Origin: Megachile rotundata
Lineage: Eukaryota > Arthropoda > Insecta > Hymenoptera > Megachilidae
Reading direction: 5' to 3'
Assembly: GCF_050947335.1 (NCBI RefSeq)
Contig: NW_027473316.1
Location: 3,968,001 to 4,032,000 of the forward strand
DNA: 64,000 nucleotides
Below, one piece after another: positions 15,001 to 27,699 of the stretch (positions are counted from its first letter, which is position 1; the number at the start of each line of letters is the position of its first letter). A program made the position numbers and the translations under genes. The notes beneath the pieces are model-generated. The model did no database searches and was not told where the DNA came from. It saw only the letters and a program-made list of their open reading frames with translations.

Positions 15001-16650
15001 AATTGTATGATTGTCATCGTATGATTGTGATTGTATGATTGTGATTGTATGATTGTGATGGTATGATTGTGATTGTATGATTGTGATTGTATGATTGTGA
15101 TTGTATGATTGTGAATGTATGATTGTGATTGTATGATTGTGATTGTATGATTGTGATTGTATGATTGTGATTGTATGATTGTGATTGTATGATTATGATT
15201 GTATGATTGTGATTGTATGATTGTGATTGCAAGATTGTGATTGTATGATTGTGATTGTATGATTGTGATTGTATGAATGTGATTGTATGATTGTGATTGT
15301 ATGATTGTGAATGTATGATTGGGATTGTATGATCGTGATTGTATGATTGTGATTGTATAATTGTGATTGTATGATTGTGATTGTATGATTGTTTTTGTAT
15401 AGAAGTAATTGTATGATTGTTATCGTATGATTGTGATTGTATGATTGTGATTGTATGATTGTGATTGTATGATTGTGATTGTATGATTGTGATTGTATGA
15501 TTGTGATTGTATGATTGTGATTGTATGATTGTGATTGTATGATTGTATTTGGGAGATTGTAATTGTATGATTGCGATTTTATGATTGTGATTGTATTAAT
15601 TGTGATCGTGTGATTGTAATCGTATAATAGTGATCGTATGATTGTGATCGTATGATTGTGATACTATGATTGTGATTCTATGATTGTGATTGTATGATTG
15701 TGATTGTATGCTGGTGACTGTATTATTGTGATTGTATGATTGTGATTGTATGATTGTGATTGTATGATTGCGATTGTATGATTGTGATTGTATGATTGTG
15801 ATTGTATGATTGTGATTGTATGATTGTGATTGTATGATTGTGATTGTATGATTGTGATTGTATGATTGTGATGGTATGATTGTGATTGTATGATTGTATT
15901 TGGGAGATTGTAATTGTATGATTGCGATTTTATGTTTGCGATTGTATGATGGTGACTGTATTATTGTGACTGTATGATTGTGATTGTATGATTGTGATTG
16001 TATGATTGTGATTGTATGATTATGATTGTATGATTGTGATTGTATGATTGTGATTGCAAGATTGTGATTGTATGATTGTGATTGTATGATTGTGATTGTA
16101 TGATTGTGATTGTATGATTGTGATTGTATGATTGTGATTGTATGATTGTGATTGTATGATTGTGAATGTATGATTGTGATTGTATGATCGTGATTGTATG
16201 ATTGTGATTGTATAATTGTGATTGTATGATTGTGATTGTATGATTGTTTTTGTATAGAAGTAATTGTATGATTGTTATCGTATGATTGTGATTGTGTGAT
16301 TGTGATTGTATGATTGTGATTGTATGATTGTGATTGTATGATTGTGATTGTATGATTGTGATTGTATGATTGTGATTGTATGATTGTGATTGTATGATTG
16401 TGATTGTATGATTGTGATTGTATGATTGTGATTGTATGATTGTGATTGTATGATTGTGATTGTATGATTGTGATTGTATGATTGTGATTGTATGATTGTG
16501 ATTGTATGATTGTGAATGTATGATTGTGATTGTATGATCGTGATTGTATGATTGTGATTGTATAATTGTGATTGTATGATTGTGATTGTATGATTGTTTT
16601 TGTATAGAAGGAATTGTACGATTGTTATCGTATGATTGTGATTGTATGAT
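12061..16650. repeat. 5.0-kb higher-order duplication, copy B
   Basis: This is the partner of the block at about 7.05-12.06 kb. It keeps the landmark order GTTGAACTGC, TTTAGGA, GCTGGTGACTG, TTTAGGA, GCTGGTGACTG, AGAAGTAATTG, GTATTTGGGAG. It is shorter overall because the segment around the copy-A landmark at 10361 has been lost, which drops the offset from 5,039 to 4,494. It gained three monomers in the perfect tract at 13846-14139. A local 350-bp (25-monomer) re-duplication of the AGAAG segment sits near the end (AGAAG at 16257 and 16607, the second reading AGAAGGAATTG). Confidence 0.75.
13846..14139. repeat. Perfect homogeneous tract of 21 identical 14-mers
   Basis: From the base after the landmark GATTGTTATCGTAT up to GATTGTATTTGGGA there are 21 consecutive consensus monomers (294 bp) with no variant seen. 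It is the longest variant-free run I found by eye. The equivalent tract in the preceding copy (8849-9100) has 18 monomers and one TATAATT variant, and two further homologous tracts (10935-11046 and 15429-15540) have 8 each. Confidence 0.85.
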
Positions 16651-16659
16651 TGTGATTGT

Positions 16660-17840
16660 ATGATTGTGATTGTATGATTGTGATTGTATGATTGTTTATG
16701 TATGATTGTGATTGTATAGTAGTAATTGTGCGATTGTCATCGTATGATTGTGATTGTATGATTGCGATCGTATGATTGTGATTGTTGAACTGCGATTGTA
16801 TGATGGTGATTGTATGATTGTGATTGTATGATTGTGATTTTATGATTGTGATTGTATGATTGTGATTGTACGATTGTGATTGTATGATCGTTTTTGTATG
16901 ATTGTGGTTGTATAGTAGTAATTGTATGATTGTGATCGTATGATTGTGATTGTATGATTGTGATTGTATGATTGCGATTGTATGATTGGGATTGTATGAT
17001 TGCGATTGTATGATTGGGATTGTATGATTGTGATGTATGATTGTGTTTAGGAGATTGTAAATGTATGATTGCGATTTTATGATTGTGATTGTATGATTGT
17101 GAACGTATGATTGTAATCGTATAATTGTGATCGTATGATTGTGATTGTATGATTGTGATTGTATGATTGTGATTTTATGATTGTGATTGTATGATTGTGA
17201 TTGTATGATTGTGATTGTATGATTGTGATTGTATGATTGTGATTGCATGATTGTGATTGTATTATTGTGATTGTATGATTGTGATTGTATCATTGTGATT
17301 GTATCATTGTGATTGTATGATTGTGATTGTATGATTGTGAATGTATGACTGTGATGGTATGATTGTGATTGTATGATTGTGATTGTATGATTGTGATTGT
17401 ATGATTGTGATTGTATGATTGTGATTGTATGATTGTGATTGTATGATTGTGATTGTATGATTGTGATTGTATGATCGTGATTGTATGATTGTGATTGTAT
17501 GATTGTGATTGTATGGTTGTGATCGTATGATTGTGATCGTTTGATTGTGGTTGCATAATTATGGTTCTATTTTTGTGATTGTATGATTGTGATTGCATGA
17601 TTGTGATTGTATGATTGTGATTGTATGATTGTGATTGTATGATTGTGATCGTATGATTGTTATCGTATGATTGTGATCGTATGATTGTGATCGTATTATT
17701 GTGATTCTATGATTGTGATTCTATGATTGTGATTGTATGATTGTGATTGTATGCTGGTGACTCTATTATTGTGATTGTATGATTGTGATTGTATGATTGT
17801 GATTGTATGATTGTGATTGTATGATTGTGATTGTATGATT
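16660..17840. repeat. Transition from family I to family II monomers
   Basis: The landmark mix changes here. The last AGAAG-type monomer (at about 16607) is followed by GTTGAACTGC at 16784 and a TTTAGGA landmark with its linked 1-base deletion at about 17042. GCTGGTGACTCTAT is at 17753. Several T substitutions (GATTTTATG, GTTATCG) and TATCATT monomers characteristic of later sequence appear. No non-satellite junction sequence is present, so the change is a recombination joint between two versions of the same array. Confidence 0.6.
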
Positions 17841-18600
17841 GTGTGTGTCTGATTGTGATTGAATAATTGTGATTGTATGATTGTGATTGTATGATTGTGA
17901 TTGTATGATTGTGATTGTATGATTGTGATTGTATGATTGTGATTGTATGATTGTGATTGTATGATTGTTTATGTATGATTGTGATTGTATAGTAGTAATT
18001 GTGCGATTGTCATCGTATGATTGTGATTGTATGATTGCGATCGTATGATTGTGATTGTTGAACTGCGATTGTATGATTGTGATTGTATGATTGTGATTGT
18101 ATGATTGTGATTGTATGATTGTGATTGTACGATTGTGATTGTACGATTGTGATTGTATAATTGTGATTGTATGATTGTGATTGTATGATTGTGATCGTAT
18201 GATAGTGTTTGTTTGATTGCGATTGTATGATTGTGAATGTATGATTGTGATTGTATGATTGTAATTGTATGACTGTGATTGTATGATTGTGATTGTATGA
18301 TTGGGATTGTATGATTGTGATTGTATGATTGTGATTGTATGATTGTGATTGTATGATTGTGATTGTATGATTGTGATTGTATGATTGTGATTGAATGATT
18401 GTGAGTGTATGATTGTGATTCTATGATTGTGATTGTATGATTGTTTTTGTACGATTGTGATTGTATAGTAGTAATTGTATGATTGTCATCGTATGATTGT
18501 GATTGTATGATTGTGATTGTATGATTGTGATTGTATGATTGTGATTGTATCATTGATCTTGTATGATTACGACCGTATGATTGTAATTGCATGATTGTGA
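17841..18600. repeat. 1.92-kb HOR doublet, first copy (GTGTGTGTCTG tag)
   Basis: A monomer reading GTGTGTGTCTG followed by GATTGAATAATTG occurs only at 17841 and 19759, a 1,918-bp spacing (137 monomers). The following landmarks also pair: GTTGAACTGC at 18057 and 19989 (1,932 bp) and CATTGATCTTG at 18551 and 20469 (1,918 bp). The copy carries TAGTGTTTGTTTG, a GATTGAATG-GAGTG pair, TTTTTGTACG, TAGTAG and CATTGATCTTG in that order. Confidence 0.75.
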
Positions 18601-19758
18601 TTGTATGATTTTGATTGTATGATTTTGATTGTATGATTGTGATCGTATGATTGTGATTGTTTGATTTTGATTGTATGACTGTGATTGTATGATTGTGATT
18701 GTATGATTGTGATTGTATGATTGTAATTGTATGGTTGCGATTTTATGATTGTGATTGTATGATTGTGATCGTATGATTGTGATCGTATGATTGTGATTGT
18801 ATGATTGTGATTGTATGATTGTGATTGTATGATTGTGATTGTATGATTGTGATTGTATAGTAGTAATTGTGCGATTGTCATCGTATGATTGTGATTGTAC
18901 GATTGCGATCGTATGATTGTGATTGTTGAACTGCGATCGTATGATTGTGATTGTATGATTGTGATTGTATGATTGTGATTGTATGATTGTGATTGTATGA
19001 TTGTGATTGTATGATTGTGATTGTATGATTGTGATTGTACGATTGTGATTGTACGATTGTGATTGTATGATTGTGATTGTATGATTGTGATTGTATGATT
19101 GTGATTGCATGATTGTGATTGTATTATTGTGATTGTATGATTGTGATTGTATCATTGTGATTGTATCATGGTGATTGTATGATTGTGATTGTATGATTGT
19201 GGTTGTATGGTTGTGATCGTATGATTGTGATCGTTTGATTGTGGTTGCATAATTATGGTTCTATTATTGTGATTGTATGATTGTGATTGCATGATTGTGA
19301 TTGTATGATTGTGATTGTATGATTGTGATTGTATGATTGTGATCGTATGATTGTGATCGTATGATTGTGATCGTATGATTGTGATCGTATTATTGTGATT
19401 CTATGATTGTGATTCTATGATTGTGATTGTATGATTGTGATTGTATGCTGGTGACTCTATTATTGTGATTGTATGATTGTGATTGTATGATTGTGTTTGT
19501 ATGATTGTGATTGTATGATTGTGATTGTATGATTGTGATTGTATGATTGTGATTGTATGATTGTGATTGTATGATTGTGATTGTATGATTGTGATTGTAT
19601 GATTGTGATTGTATGATTGTGATTGTATGATTGTGATTGCATGATTGTGATTGCATGATTGTGATTGTATGATTGTGATTGTATGATTGTGATTGTATCA
19701 TTGTGATTGTATGATTGTGATTGTATGATTGTGAATGTATGATTGTGATTGTATGATT

Positions 19759-20530
19759 GTGTGTGTCTGATTGTGATTGAATAATTGTGATTGTATGATT
19801 GTGATTGTATGATTGTGATTGTATGATTGTGATTGTATGATTGTGATTGTATGATTGTGATTGTATGATTGTGATTGTATGATTGTGATTGTATGATTGT
19901 TTATGTATGATTGTGATTGTATAGTAGTAATTGTGCGATTGTCATCGTATGATTGTGATTGTATGATTGCGATCGTATGATTGTGATTGTTGAACTGCGA
20001 TTGTATGATTGTGATTGTATGATTGTGATTGTATGATTGTGATTGTATGATTGTGATTGTACGATTGTGATTGTACGATTGTGATTGTATAATTGTGATT
20101 GTATGATTGTGATTGTATGATTGTGATCGTATGATAGTGTTTGTTTGATTGCGATTGTATGATTGTGAATGTATGATTGTGATTGTATGATTGTAATTGT
20201 ATGACTGTGATTGTATGATTGTGATTGTATGATTGGGATTGTATGATTGTGATTGTATGATTGTGATTGTATGATTGTGATTGTATGATTGTGATTGTAT
20301 GATTGTGATTGTATGATTGTGATTGAATGATTGTGAGTGTATGATTGTGATTCTATGATTGTGATTGTATGATTGTTTTTGTACGATTGTGATTGTATAG
20401 TAGTAATTGTATGATTGTCATCGTATGATTGTGATTGTATGATTGTGATTGTATGATTGTGATTGTATCATTGATCTTGTATGATTACGACCGTATGATT
20501 GTAATTGCATGATTGTGATTGTATGATTTT
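19759..20530. repeat. 1.92-kb HOR doublet, second copy
   Basis: This is the partner of the block at 17841, with the same private GTGTGTGTCTG tag and the same order of GTTGAACTGC, TAGTGTTTGTTTG, TTTTTGTACG, TAGTAG and CATTGATCTTG. The spacing varies by one monomer within the block. Confidence 0.75.
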
Positions 20531-21080
20531 GATTGTATGATTTTGATTGTATGATTGTGATCGTATGATTGTGATTGTTTGATTTTGATTGTATGACTGT
20601 GATTGTATGATTGTGATTGTATGATTGTGATTGTATGATTGTAATTGTATGATTGCGATTTTATGATTGTGATTGTATGATTGTGATCGTATGATTGTGA
20701 TTGTATGATTGTGATTGTATGATTGTGATTGTATGATTGTGATTGTATGACTGTGATTGTATGATTGTGATTGTATGATTGGGATTGTATGATTGTGATT
20801 GTATGATTGTGATTGTATGATTGTGATTGTATGATTGTGATTGTATGATTGTGATTGTATGATTGTGATTGAATGATTGTGAGTGTATGATTGTGATTCT
20901 ATGATTGTGATTGTATGATTGTTTTTGTACGATTGTGATTGTATAGTAGTAATTGTATGATTGTCATCGTATGATTGTGATTGTATGATTGTGATTGTAT
21001 GATTGTGATTGTATACTAGTAATTGTGCGATTGTCATCGTATGATTGTGATTGTACGGTTGCGATCGTATGATTGTGATT

Positions 21081-22059
21081 GTTGAACTGCGATTGTATGA
21101 TTGTGATTGTATGATTGTGATTGTATGATTGTGATTGTATGATTGTGATTGTATGATTGTGATTGTATGATTGTGATTGTACGATTGTGATTGTATGATT
21201 GTTTTTGTATGATTGTGGTTGTATAGTAGTAATTGTATGATTGTCATCGTATGATTGTGATTGTATGATTGTGATTGTATGATTGCGATTGTATGATTGG
21301 GATTGTATGATTGCGATTGTATGATTGGGATTGTATGATTGTGATGTATGATTGTGTTTAGGAGATTGTAATTGTATGATTGCGATTTTATGATTGTGAT
21401 TGTATGATTGTGAACGTATGATTGTAATCGTATAATTGTGATCGTATGATTGTGATTGTATGATTGTGATTGTATGATTGTGATTGTATGATTGTGATTG
21501 TATGATTGTGATTGTATGATTGTGATTGTATGATTGTGATTGTATGATTGTGATTGCATGATTGTGATTGTATTATTGTGATTGTATGATTGTGATTGTA
21601 TGATTGTGATTGTATCATTGTGATTGTATGATTGTGATTGTATGATTGTGAATGTATGATTGTGATTGTATGATTGTGATTGTATGATTGTGATTGTATG
21701 ATTGTGATTGTATCATTGTGATTGTATGATTGTGATTGTATGATTGTGATTGTATGATTGTGATTGTATGATTGTGATTGTATGATTGTGATTTTATGAT
21801 TGTGATTGTATGATTGTGATTGTATGGTTGTGATCGTATGATTGTGATTCTATGATTGTGATTGTATGGTTCTTTTTGTACGATTGTGATTGTATAGTAG
21901 TAATTGTATGATTGTCATCGTATGATTGTGATTGTATGATTGTGATTGTATGATTGTGATTGTATGATTGTTTATGTATGATTGTGATTGTATAGTAGTA
22001 ATTGTGCGATTGTCATCGTATGATTGTGATTGTAGGATTGCGATCGTATGATTGTGATT
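21081..22059. repeat. Family II HOR, TTTAGGA class (979 bp)
   Basis: This unit is measured from GTTGAACTGC to the next one: 979 bp, which is 70 monomers minus one base. It contains TGTGGTTGTATAG, the GCGATT/GGGATT pairs, GTGTTTAGGAG with its 1-base deletion (at about 21355), GAACGTATG, GCATG, TATTATTG, TATCATT, GGTTCTTTTTGTACG and TTTATGTATG, in that order. A 951-bp relative begins at 23404. The partner landmarks lie about 2.3 kb apart (21081 with 23404; 22060 with 24355). Confidence 0.75.
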
Positions 22060-22511
22060 GTTGAACTGCGATTGTATGATTGTGATTGTATGATTGTGAT
22101 TGTATGATTGTGATTGTATGATTGTGAATGTACGATTGTGATTGTATAATTGTGATTGTATGATTGTGATTGTATGATTGTGATCGTATGATAGTGTTTG
22201 TTTGATTGCGATTGTATGATTGTGAATGTATGATTGTGATTGTATGATTGTGATTGTATGATTGTAATTGTATGACTGTGATTGTATGATTGTGATTGTA
22301 TGATTGGGATTGTATGATTGTGATTGTATGATTGTGATTGTATGATTGTGATTGTATGATTGTGATTGTATGATTGTGATTGAATGATTGTGAGTGTATG
22401 ATTGTGATTCTATGATTGTGATTGTATGATTGTTTTTGTACGATTGTGATTGTATAGTAGTAATTGTATGATTGTCATCGTATGATTGTGATTTTATGAT
22501 TGTGATTGTAT

Positions 22512-22623
22512 GATTGTGATCGTATGATTGTGATCGTATGATTGTGATCGTATGATTGTGATCGTATGATTGTGATCGTATGATTGTGATCGTATGATTG
22601 TGATCGTATGATTGTGATCGTAT
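22512..22623. repeat. Run of eight identical GATTGTGATCGTAT monomers
   Basis: Eight consecutive monomers carry the same T-to-C change, each creating a CpG, and the run ends at TAGTGATTCTATG. Runs of about six recur at around 25.85, 26.44, 30.75, 35.93, 36.70, 39.50, 40.28 and 45.38 kb, always just before TTCTATG and CTGGTGACTCTAT, some with one GGTCG member. Near 49.2 and 62.2 kb one member reads GACCG. Confidence 0.85.
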
Positions 22624-22707
22624 GATAGTGATTCTATGATTGTGATTCTATGATTGTGATTGTATGATTGTGATTGTATGCTGGTGACTCTATTATTGTG
22701 ATTGTAT

Positions 22708-22945
22708 GATTGTGATTGTATGATTGTGATTGTATGATTGTGATTGTATGATTGTGATTGTATGATTGTGATTGTATGATTGTGATTGTATGATTGTGAT
22801 TGTATGATTGTGATTGTATGATTGTGATTGTATGATTGTGATTGTATGATTGTGATTGTATGATTGTGATTGTATGATTGTGATTGTATGATTGTGATTG
22901 TATGATTGTGATTGTATGATTGTGATTGTATGATTGTGATTGTAT
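22708..22945. repeat. Homogeneous tract of 17 consensus monomers
   Basis: Seventeen consecutive unmodified monomers lie between CTGGTGACTCTAT-TATTG and the AGTAGTAATTG landmark. Comparable runs of 14 monomers follow the same landmark at about 30910-31105 and 59935-60130. The position after CTGGTGACTC is therefore repeatedly occupied by variant-free sequence. Confidence 0.8.
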
Positions 22946-23403
22946 AGTAGTAATTGTGCGATTGTCATCGTATGATTGTGATTGTACGATTGCGATCGTA
23001 TGATTGTGATTGTTGAACTGCGATTGTATGATTGTGATTGTATGATTGTGATTGTATGATTGTGATTGTTTGATTGTGATTGTATGATTGTGATTCTATG
23101 ATTGTGATTGTATGATTGTGATTGTATGCTGGTGACTCTATTATTGTGATTGTATGATTGTGATTGTATGATTGTGATTGTATGATTGTGATTGTATGAT
23201 TGTGATTGTATGATTGTGATTGTATGATTGTGATTGTATGATTGTGATTGTATGATTGTGATTGTATGATTGTGATTGTATGATTGTGATTGTATGATTG
23301 TGATTGTATGATTGTTTATGTATGATTGTGATTGTATAGTAGTAATTGTGCGATTGTCATCGTATGATTGTGATTGTACGATTGCGATCGTATGATTGTG
23401 ATT

Positions 23404-24354
23404 GTTGAACTGCGATTGTATGATTGTGATTGTATGATTGTGATTGTATGATTGTGATTGTATGATTGTGATTGTATGATTGTGATTGTATGATTGTGAT
23501 TGTACGATTGTGATTGTATGATTGTTTTTGTATGATTGTGGTTGTATAGTAGTAATTGTATGATTGTCATCGTATGATTGTGATTGTATGATTGTGATTG
23601 TATGATTGTGATTGTATGATTGCGATTGTATGATTGGGATTGTATGATTGCGATTGTATGATTGGGATTGTATGATTGTGATGTATGATTGTGTTTAGGA
23701 GATTGTAAGTGTATGATTGCGATTTTATGATTGTGATTGTATGATTGTGAACGTATGATTGTAATCGTATAATTGTGATCGTATGATTGTGATTGTATGA
23801 TTGTGATTGTATGATTGTGATTGTATGATTGTGATTGTATGATTGTGATTGTATGATTGTGATTGTATGATTGTGATTGCATGATTGTGATTGTATTATT
23901 GTGATTGTATGATTGTGATTGTATGATTGTGATTGTATCATTGTGATTGTATGATTGTGATTGTATGATTGTGAATGTATGATTGTGATTGTATGATTGT
24001 GATTGTATGATTGTGATTGTATGATTGTGATTGTATCATTGTGATTGTATGATTGTGATTGTATGATTGTGATTGTATGATTGTGATTTTATGATTGTGA
24101 TTGTATGATTGTGATTGTATGGTTGTGATCGTATGATTGTGATTCTATGATTGTGATTGTATGGTTCTTTTTGTACGATTGTGATTGTATAGTAGTAATT
24201 GTATGATTGTCATCGTATGATTGTGATTGTATGATTGTGATTGTATGATTGTGATTGTATGATTGTTTATGTATGATTGTGATTGTATAGTAGTAATTGT
24301 GCGATTGTCATCGTATGATTGTGATTGTATGATTGCGATCGTATGATTGTGATT
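23404..24354. repeat. Family II HOR, TTTAGGA class (951 bp)
   Basis: The unit is 951 bp, 68 monomers minus one base; the missing base is in the GATGTATG monomer just before GTGTTTAGGAG (at about 23691). Landmark order matches the unit at 21081, including the GGTTCTTTTTGTACG variant, so the two are recent relatives. It differs by two monomers in length and by AGATTGTAAGTG in place of AGATTGTAATTG. Confidence 0.75.
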
Positions 24355-26776
24355 GTTGAACTGCGATTGTATGATTGTGATTGTATGATTGTGATTGTAT
24401 GATTGTGATTGTATGATTGTGATTGTACGATTGTGATTGTATAATTGTGATTGTATGATTGTGATTGTATGATTGTGATCGTATGATAATGTTTGTTTGA
24501 TTGCGATTGTATGATTGTGAATGTATGATTGTGATTGTATGATTGTGATTGTATGATTGTGATTGTATGATTGTAATTGTATGACTGTGATTGTATGATT
24601 GTGATTGTATGATTGGGATTGTATGATTGTAATTGTATGATTGTGATTGTATGATTGTGATTTTATGATTGTGATTGTATGATTGTGATTGAATGATTGT
24701 GAGTGTATGATTGTGATTCTATGATTGTGATTGTATGATTGTTTTTGTACGATTGTGATTGTATAGTAGTAATTGTATGATTGTCATCGTATGATTGTGA
24801 TTGTATGATTGTGATTGTATGATAGTGATTGTATCATTGATCTTGTATGATTACGACCGTATGATTGTAATTGCATGATTGTGATTGTATGATTTTGATT
24901 GTATGATTTTGATTGTATGATTGTGATCGTATGATTGTGATTGTTTGATTTTGATTGTATGACTGTGATTGTATGATTGTGATTGTATGATTGTGATTGT
25001 ATGATTGTAATTGTATGATTGCGATTTTATGATTGTGATTGCATGATTGTGATTGTATTATTGTGATTGTATGATTGTGATTGTATGATTGTGATTGTAT
25101 CATTGTGATAGTATGATTGTGATTGTATGATTGTGAATGTATGATTGTGATTGTATGATTGTGATTGTATGATTGTGATTGTATGATTGTGATTGTATGA
25201 TTGTGATTGTACGATTGTGATTGTATAATTGTGATTGTATGATTGTGATTGTATGATTGTGATCGTATGAGAGTGTTTGTTTGATTGCGATTGTATGATT
25301 GTGAATGTATGATTGTGATTGTATGATTGTGATTGTATGATTGTAATTGTATGACTGTGATTGTATGATTGTGATTGTATGATTGGGATTGTATGATTGT
25401 GATTGTATGATTGTGATTGTATGATTGTGATTGTATGATTGTGATTGTATGATTGTGATTGTATGATTGTGATTGAATGATTGTGAGTGTATGATTGTGA
25501 TTCTATGATTGTGATTGTATGATTGTTTTTGTACGATTGTGATTGTATAGTAGTAATTGTATGATTGTCATCGTATGATTGTGATTGTATGATTGTGATT
25601 GTATGATTGTGATTGTATGATTGTGATTGTATCATTGATCTTGTATGATTACGACCGTATGATTGTAATTGCATGATTGTGATTGTATGATTTTGATTGT
25701 ATGATTTTGATTGTATGATTGTGATCGTATGATTGTGATTGTTTGATTTTGATTGTATGACTGTGATTGTATGATTGTGATTGTATGATTGTGATTGTAT
25801 GATTGTAATTGTATGATTGCGATTTTATGATTGTGATTGTATGATTGTGATCGTATGATTGTGATCGTATGATTGTGATCGTATGATTGTGATCGTATGA
25901 TTGTGATCGTATGATTGTGATCGTATGATTGTGATTCTATGATTGTGATTCTATGATTGTGATTGTATGCTGGTGACTCTATTATTGTGATTGTATGATT
26001 GTGATTGTATGATTGTGATTGTATGATTGTGATTGTATGATTGTGATTGTATGATTGTGATTGTATGATTGTGATTGTATGATTGTGATTGCATGATTGT
26101 GATTGTATGATTGTGATTGTATGATTGTGATCGTATGATAGTGTTTGTTTGATTGCGATTGTATGATTGTGATTGTATGATTGTGATTGTATGATTGTGA
26201 TTGTATGATTGTGATTGTATCATTGATCTTGTATGATTACGACCGTATGATTGTAATTGCATGATTGTGATTGGATGATTTTGATTGTATGATTTTGATT
26301 GTATGATTGTGATCGTATGATTGTGATTGTTTGATTTTGATTGTATGACTGTGATTGTATGATTGTGATTGTATGATTGTGATTGTATGATTGTAATTGT
26401 ATGATTGCGATTTTATGATTGTGATTGTATGATTGTGATCGTATGATTGTGATCGTATGATTGTGATCGTATGATTGTGATCGTATGATTGTGATCGTAT
26501 GATTGTGATCGTATGATTGTGATTCTATGATTGTGATTCTATGATTGTGATTGTATGATTGTGATTGTATGCTGGTGACTCTATTATTGTGATTGTATGA
26601 TTGTGATTGTATGATTGTGATTGTATGATTGTGATTGTATGATTGTGATTGTATGATTGTGATTGTATGATTGTGATTGTATGATTGTGATTGTATGATT
26701 GTGATTGTATAGTAGTAATTGTGCGATTGTCATCGTATGATTGTGATTGTACGATTGCGATCGTATGATTGTGATT

Positions 26777-27699
26777 GTTGAACTGCGATTGTATGATTGT
26801 GATTGTATGATTGTGATTGTATGATTGTGATTGTATGATTGTGATTGTATGATTGTGATTGTACGATTGTTATTGTATGATTGTTTTTGTATGATTGTGG
26901 TTGTATAGTAGTAATTGTATGATTGTCATCGTATGATTGTGATTGTATGATTGTGATTGTATGATTGCGATTGTATGATTGGGATTGTATGATTGCGATT
27001 GTATGATTGGGATTGTATGATTGTGATGTATGATTGTGTTTAGGAGATTGTAATTGTATGATTGCGATTTTATGATTGTGATCGTATGATTGTGAACGTA
27101 TGATTGTAATCGTATAATTGTGATCGTATGATTGTGATTGTATGATTGTGATTGTATGATTGTGATTGTATGATTGTGATTGTATGATTGTGATTGTATG
27201 ATTGTGATTGTATGATTGTGATTGCATGATTGTGATTGTATTATTGTGATTGTATGATTGTGATTGTATGATTGTGATTGTATCATTGTGATTGTATGAT
27301 TGTGATTGTATGATTGTGAATGTATGATTGTGATTGTATGATTGTGATTGTATGATTGTGATTGTATGATTGTGATTGTATCATTGTGATTGTATGATTG
27401 TGATTGTATGATTGTGATTGTATGATTGTGATTTTATGATTGTGATTGTATGATTGTGATTGTATGGTTGTGATCGTATGATTGTGATTCTATGATTGTG
27501 ATTGTATGGTTCTTTTTGTACGATTGTGATTGTATAGTAGTAATTGTATGATTGTCATCGTATGATTGTGATTGTATGATTGTGATTGTATGATTGTGAT
27601 TGTATGATTGTTTATGTATGATTGTGATTGTATAGTAGTAATTGTGCGATTGTCATCGTATGATTGTGATTGTATGATTGCGATCGTATGATTGTGATT
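26777..27699. repeat. Family II HOR, TTTAGGA class (923 bp), copy 1
   Basis: The unit is 923 bp (66 monomers minus one base), from GTTGAACTGC to the next GTTGAACTGC. Units of exactly this length also begin at 33131, 49690 and 62830. This copy reads GATCGTATG before GAACG where the 33131 copy reads GATTGTATG, one of few differences noticed. It is directly followed by a 1,162-bp unit, an arrangement repeated at 33.1 kb. Confidence 0.8.

Larger units (their letters stand above)
1..16660. repeat. Variant family I domain of the array
   Basis: This domain is defined by landmark monomers that are rare or absent later. AGAAGTAATTG occurs 13 times between about 505 and 16,607, and I saw it nowhere else in the window. 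GTATTTGGGAG followed by GCGATTTTATG and usually TTTGCG recurs at about 173, 1559, 2286, 3215, 9103, 10546, 11047, 11401, 14143, 15541 and 15895. The GTGTTTAGGAG landmark is at about 1211, 7691, 8348, 10184, 12703 and 13345. CTGGTGACTGTAT dominates over the family II form CTGGTGACTCTAT, although the latter already appears at about 6821. Family II's GTTGAACTGC tag is present at 5501, 7195 and 12206, so the families are not cleanly separated. The right edge is approximate. Confidence 0.8.
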
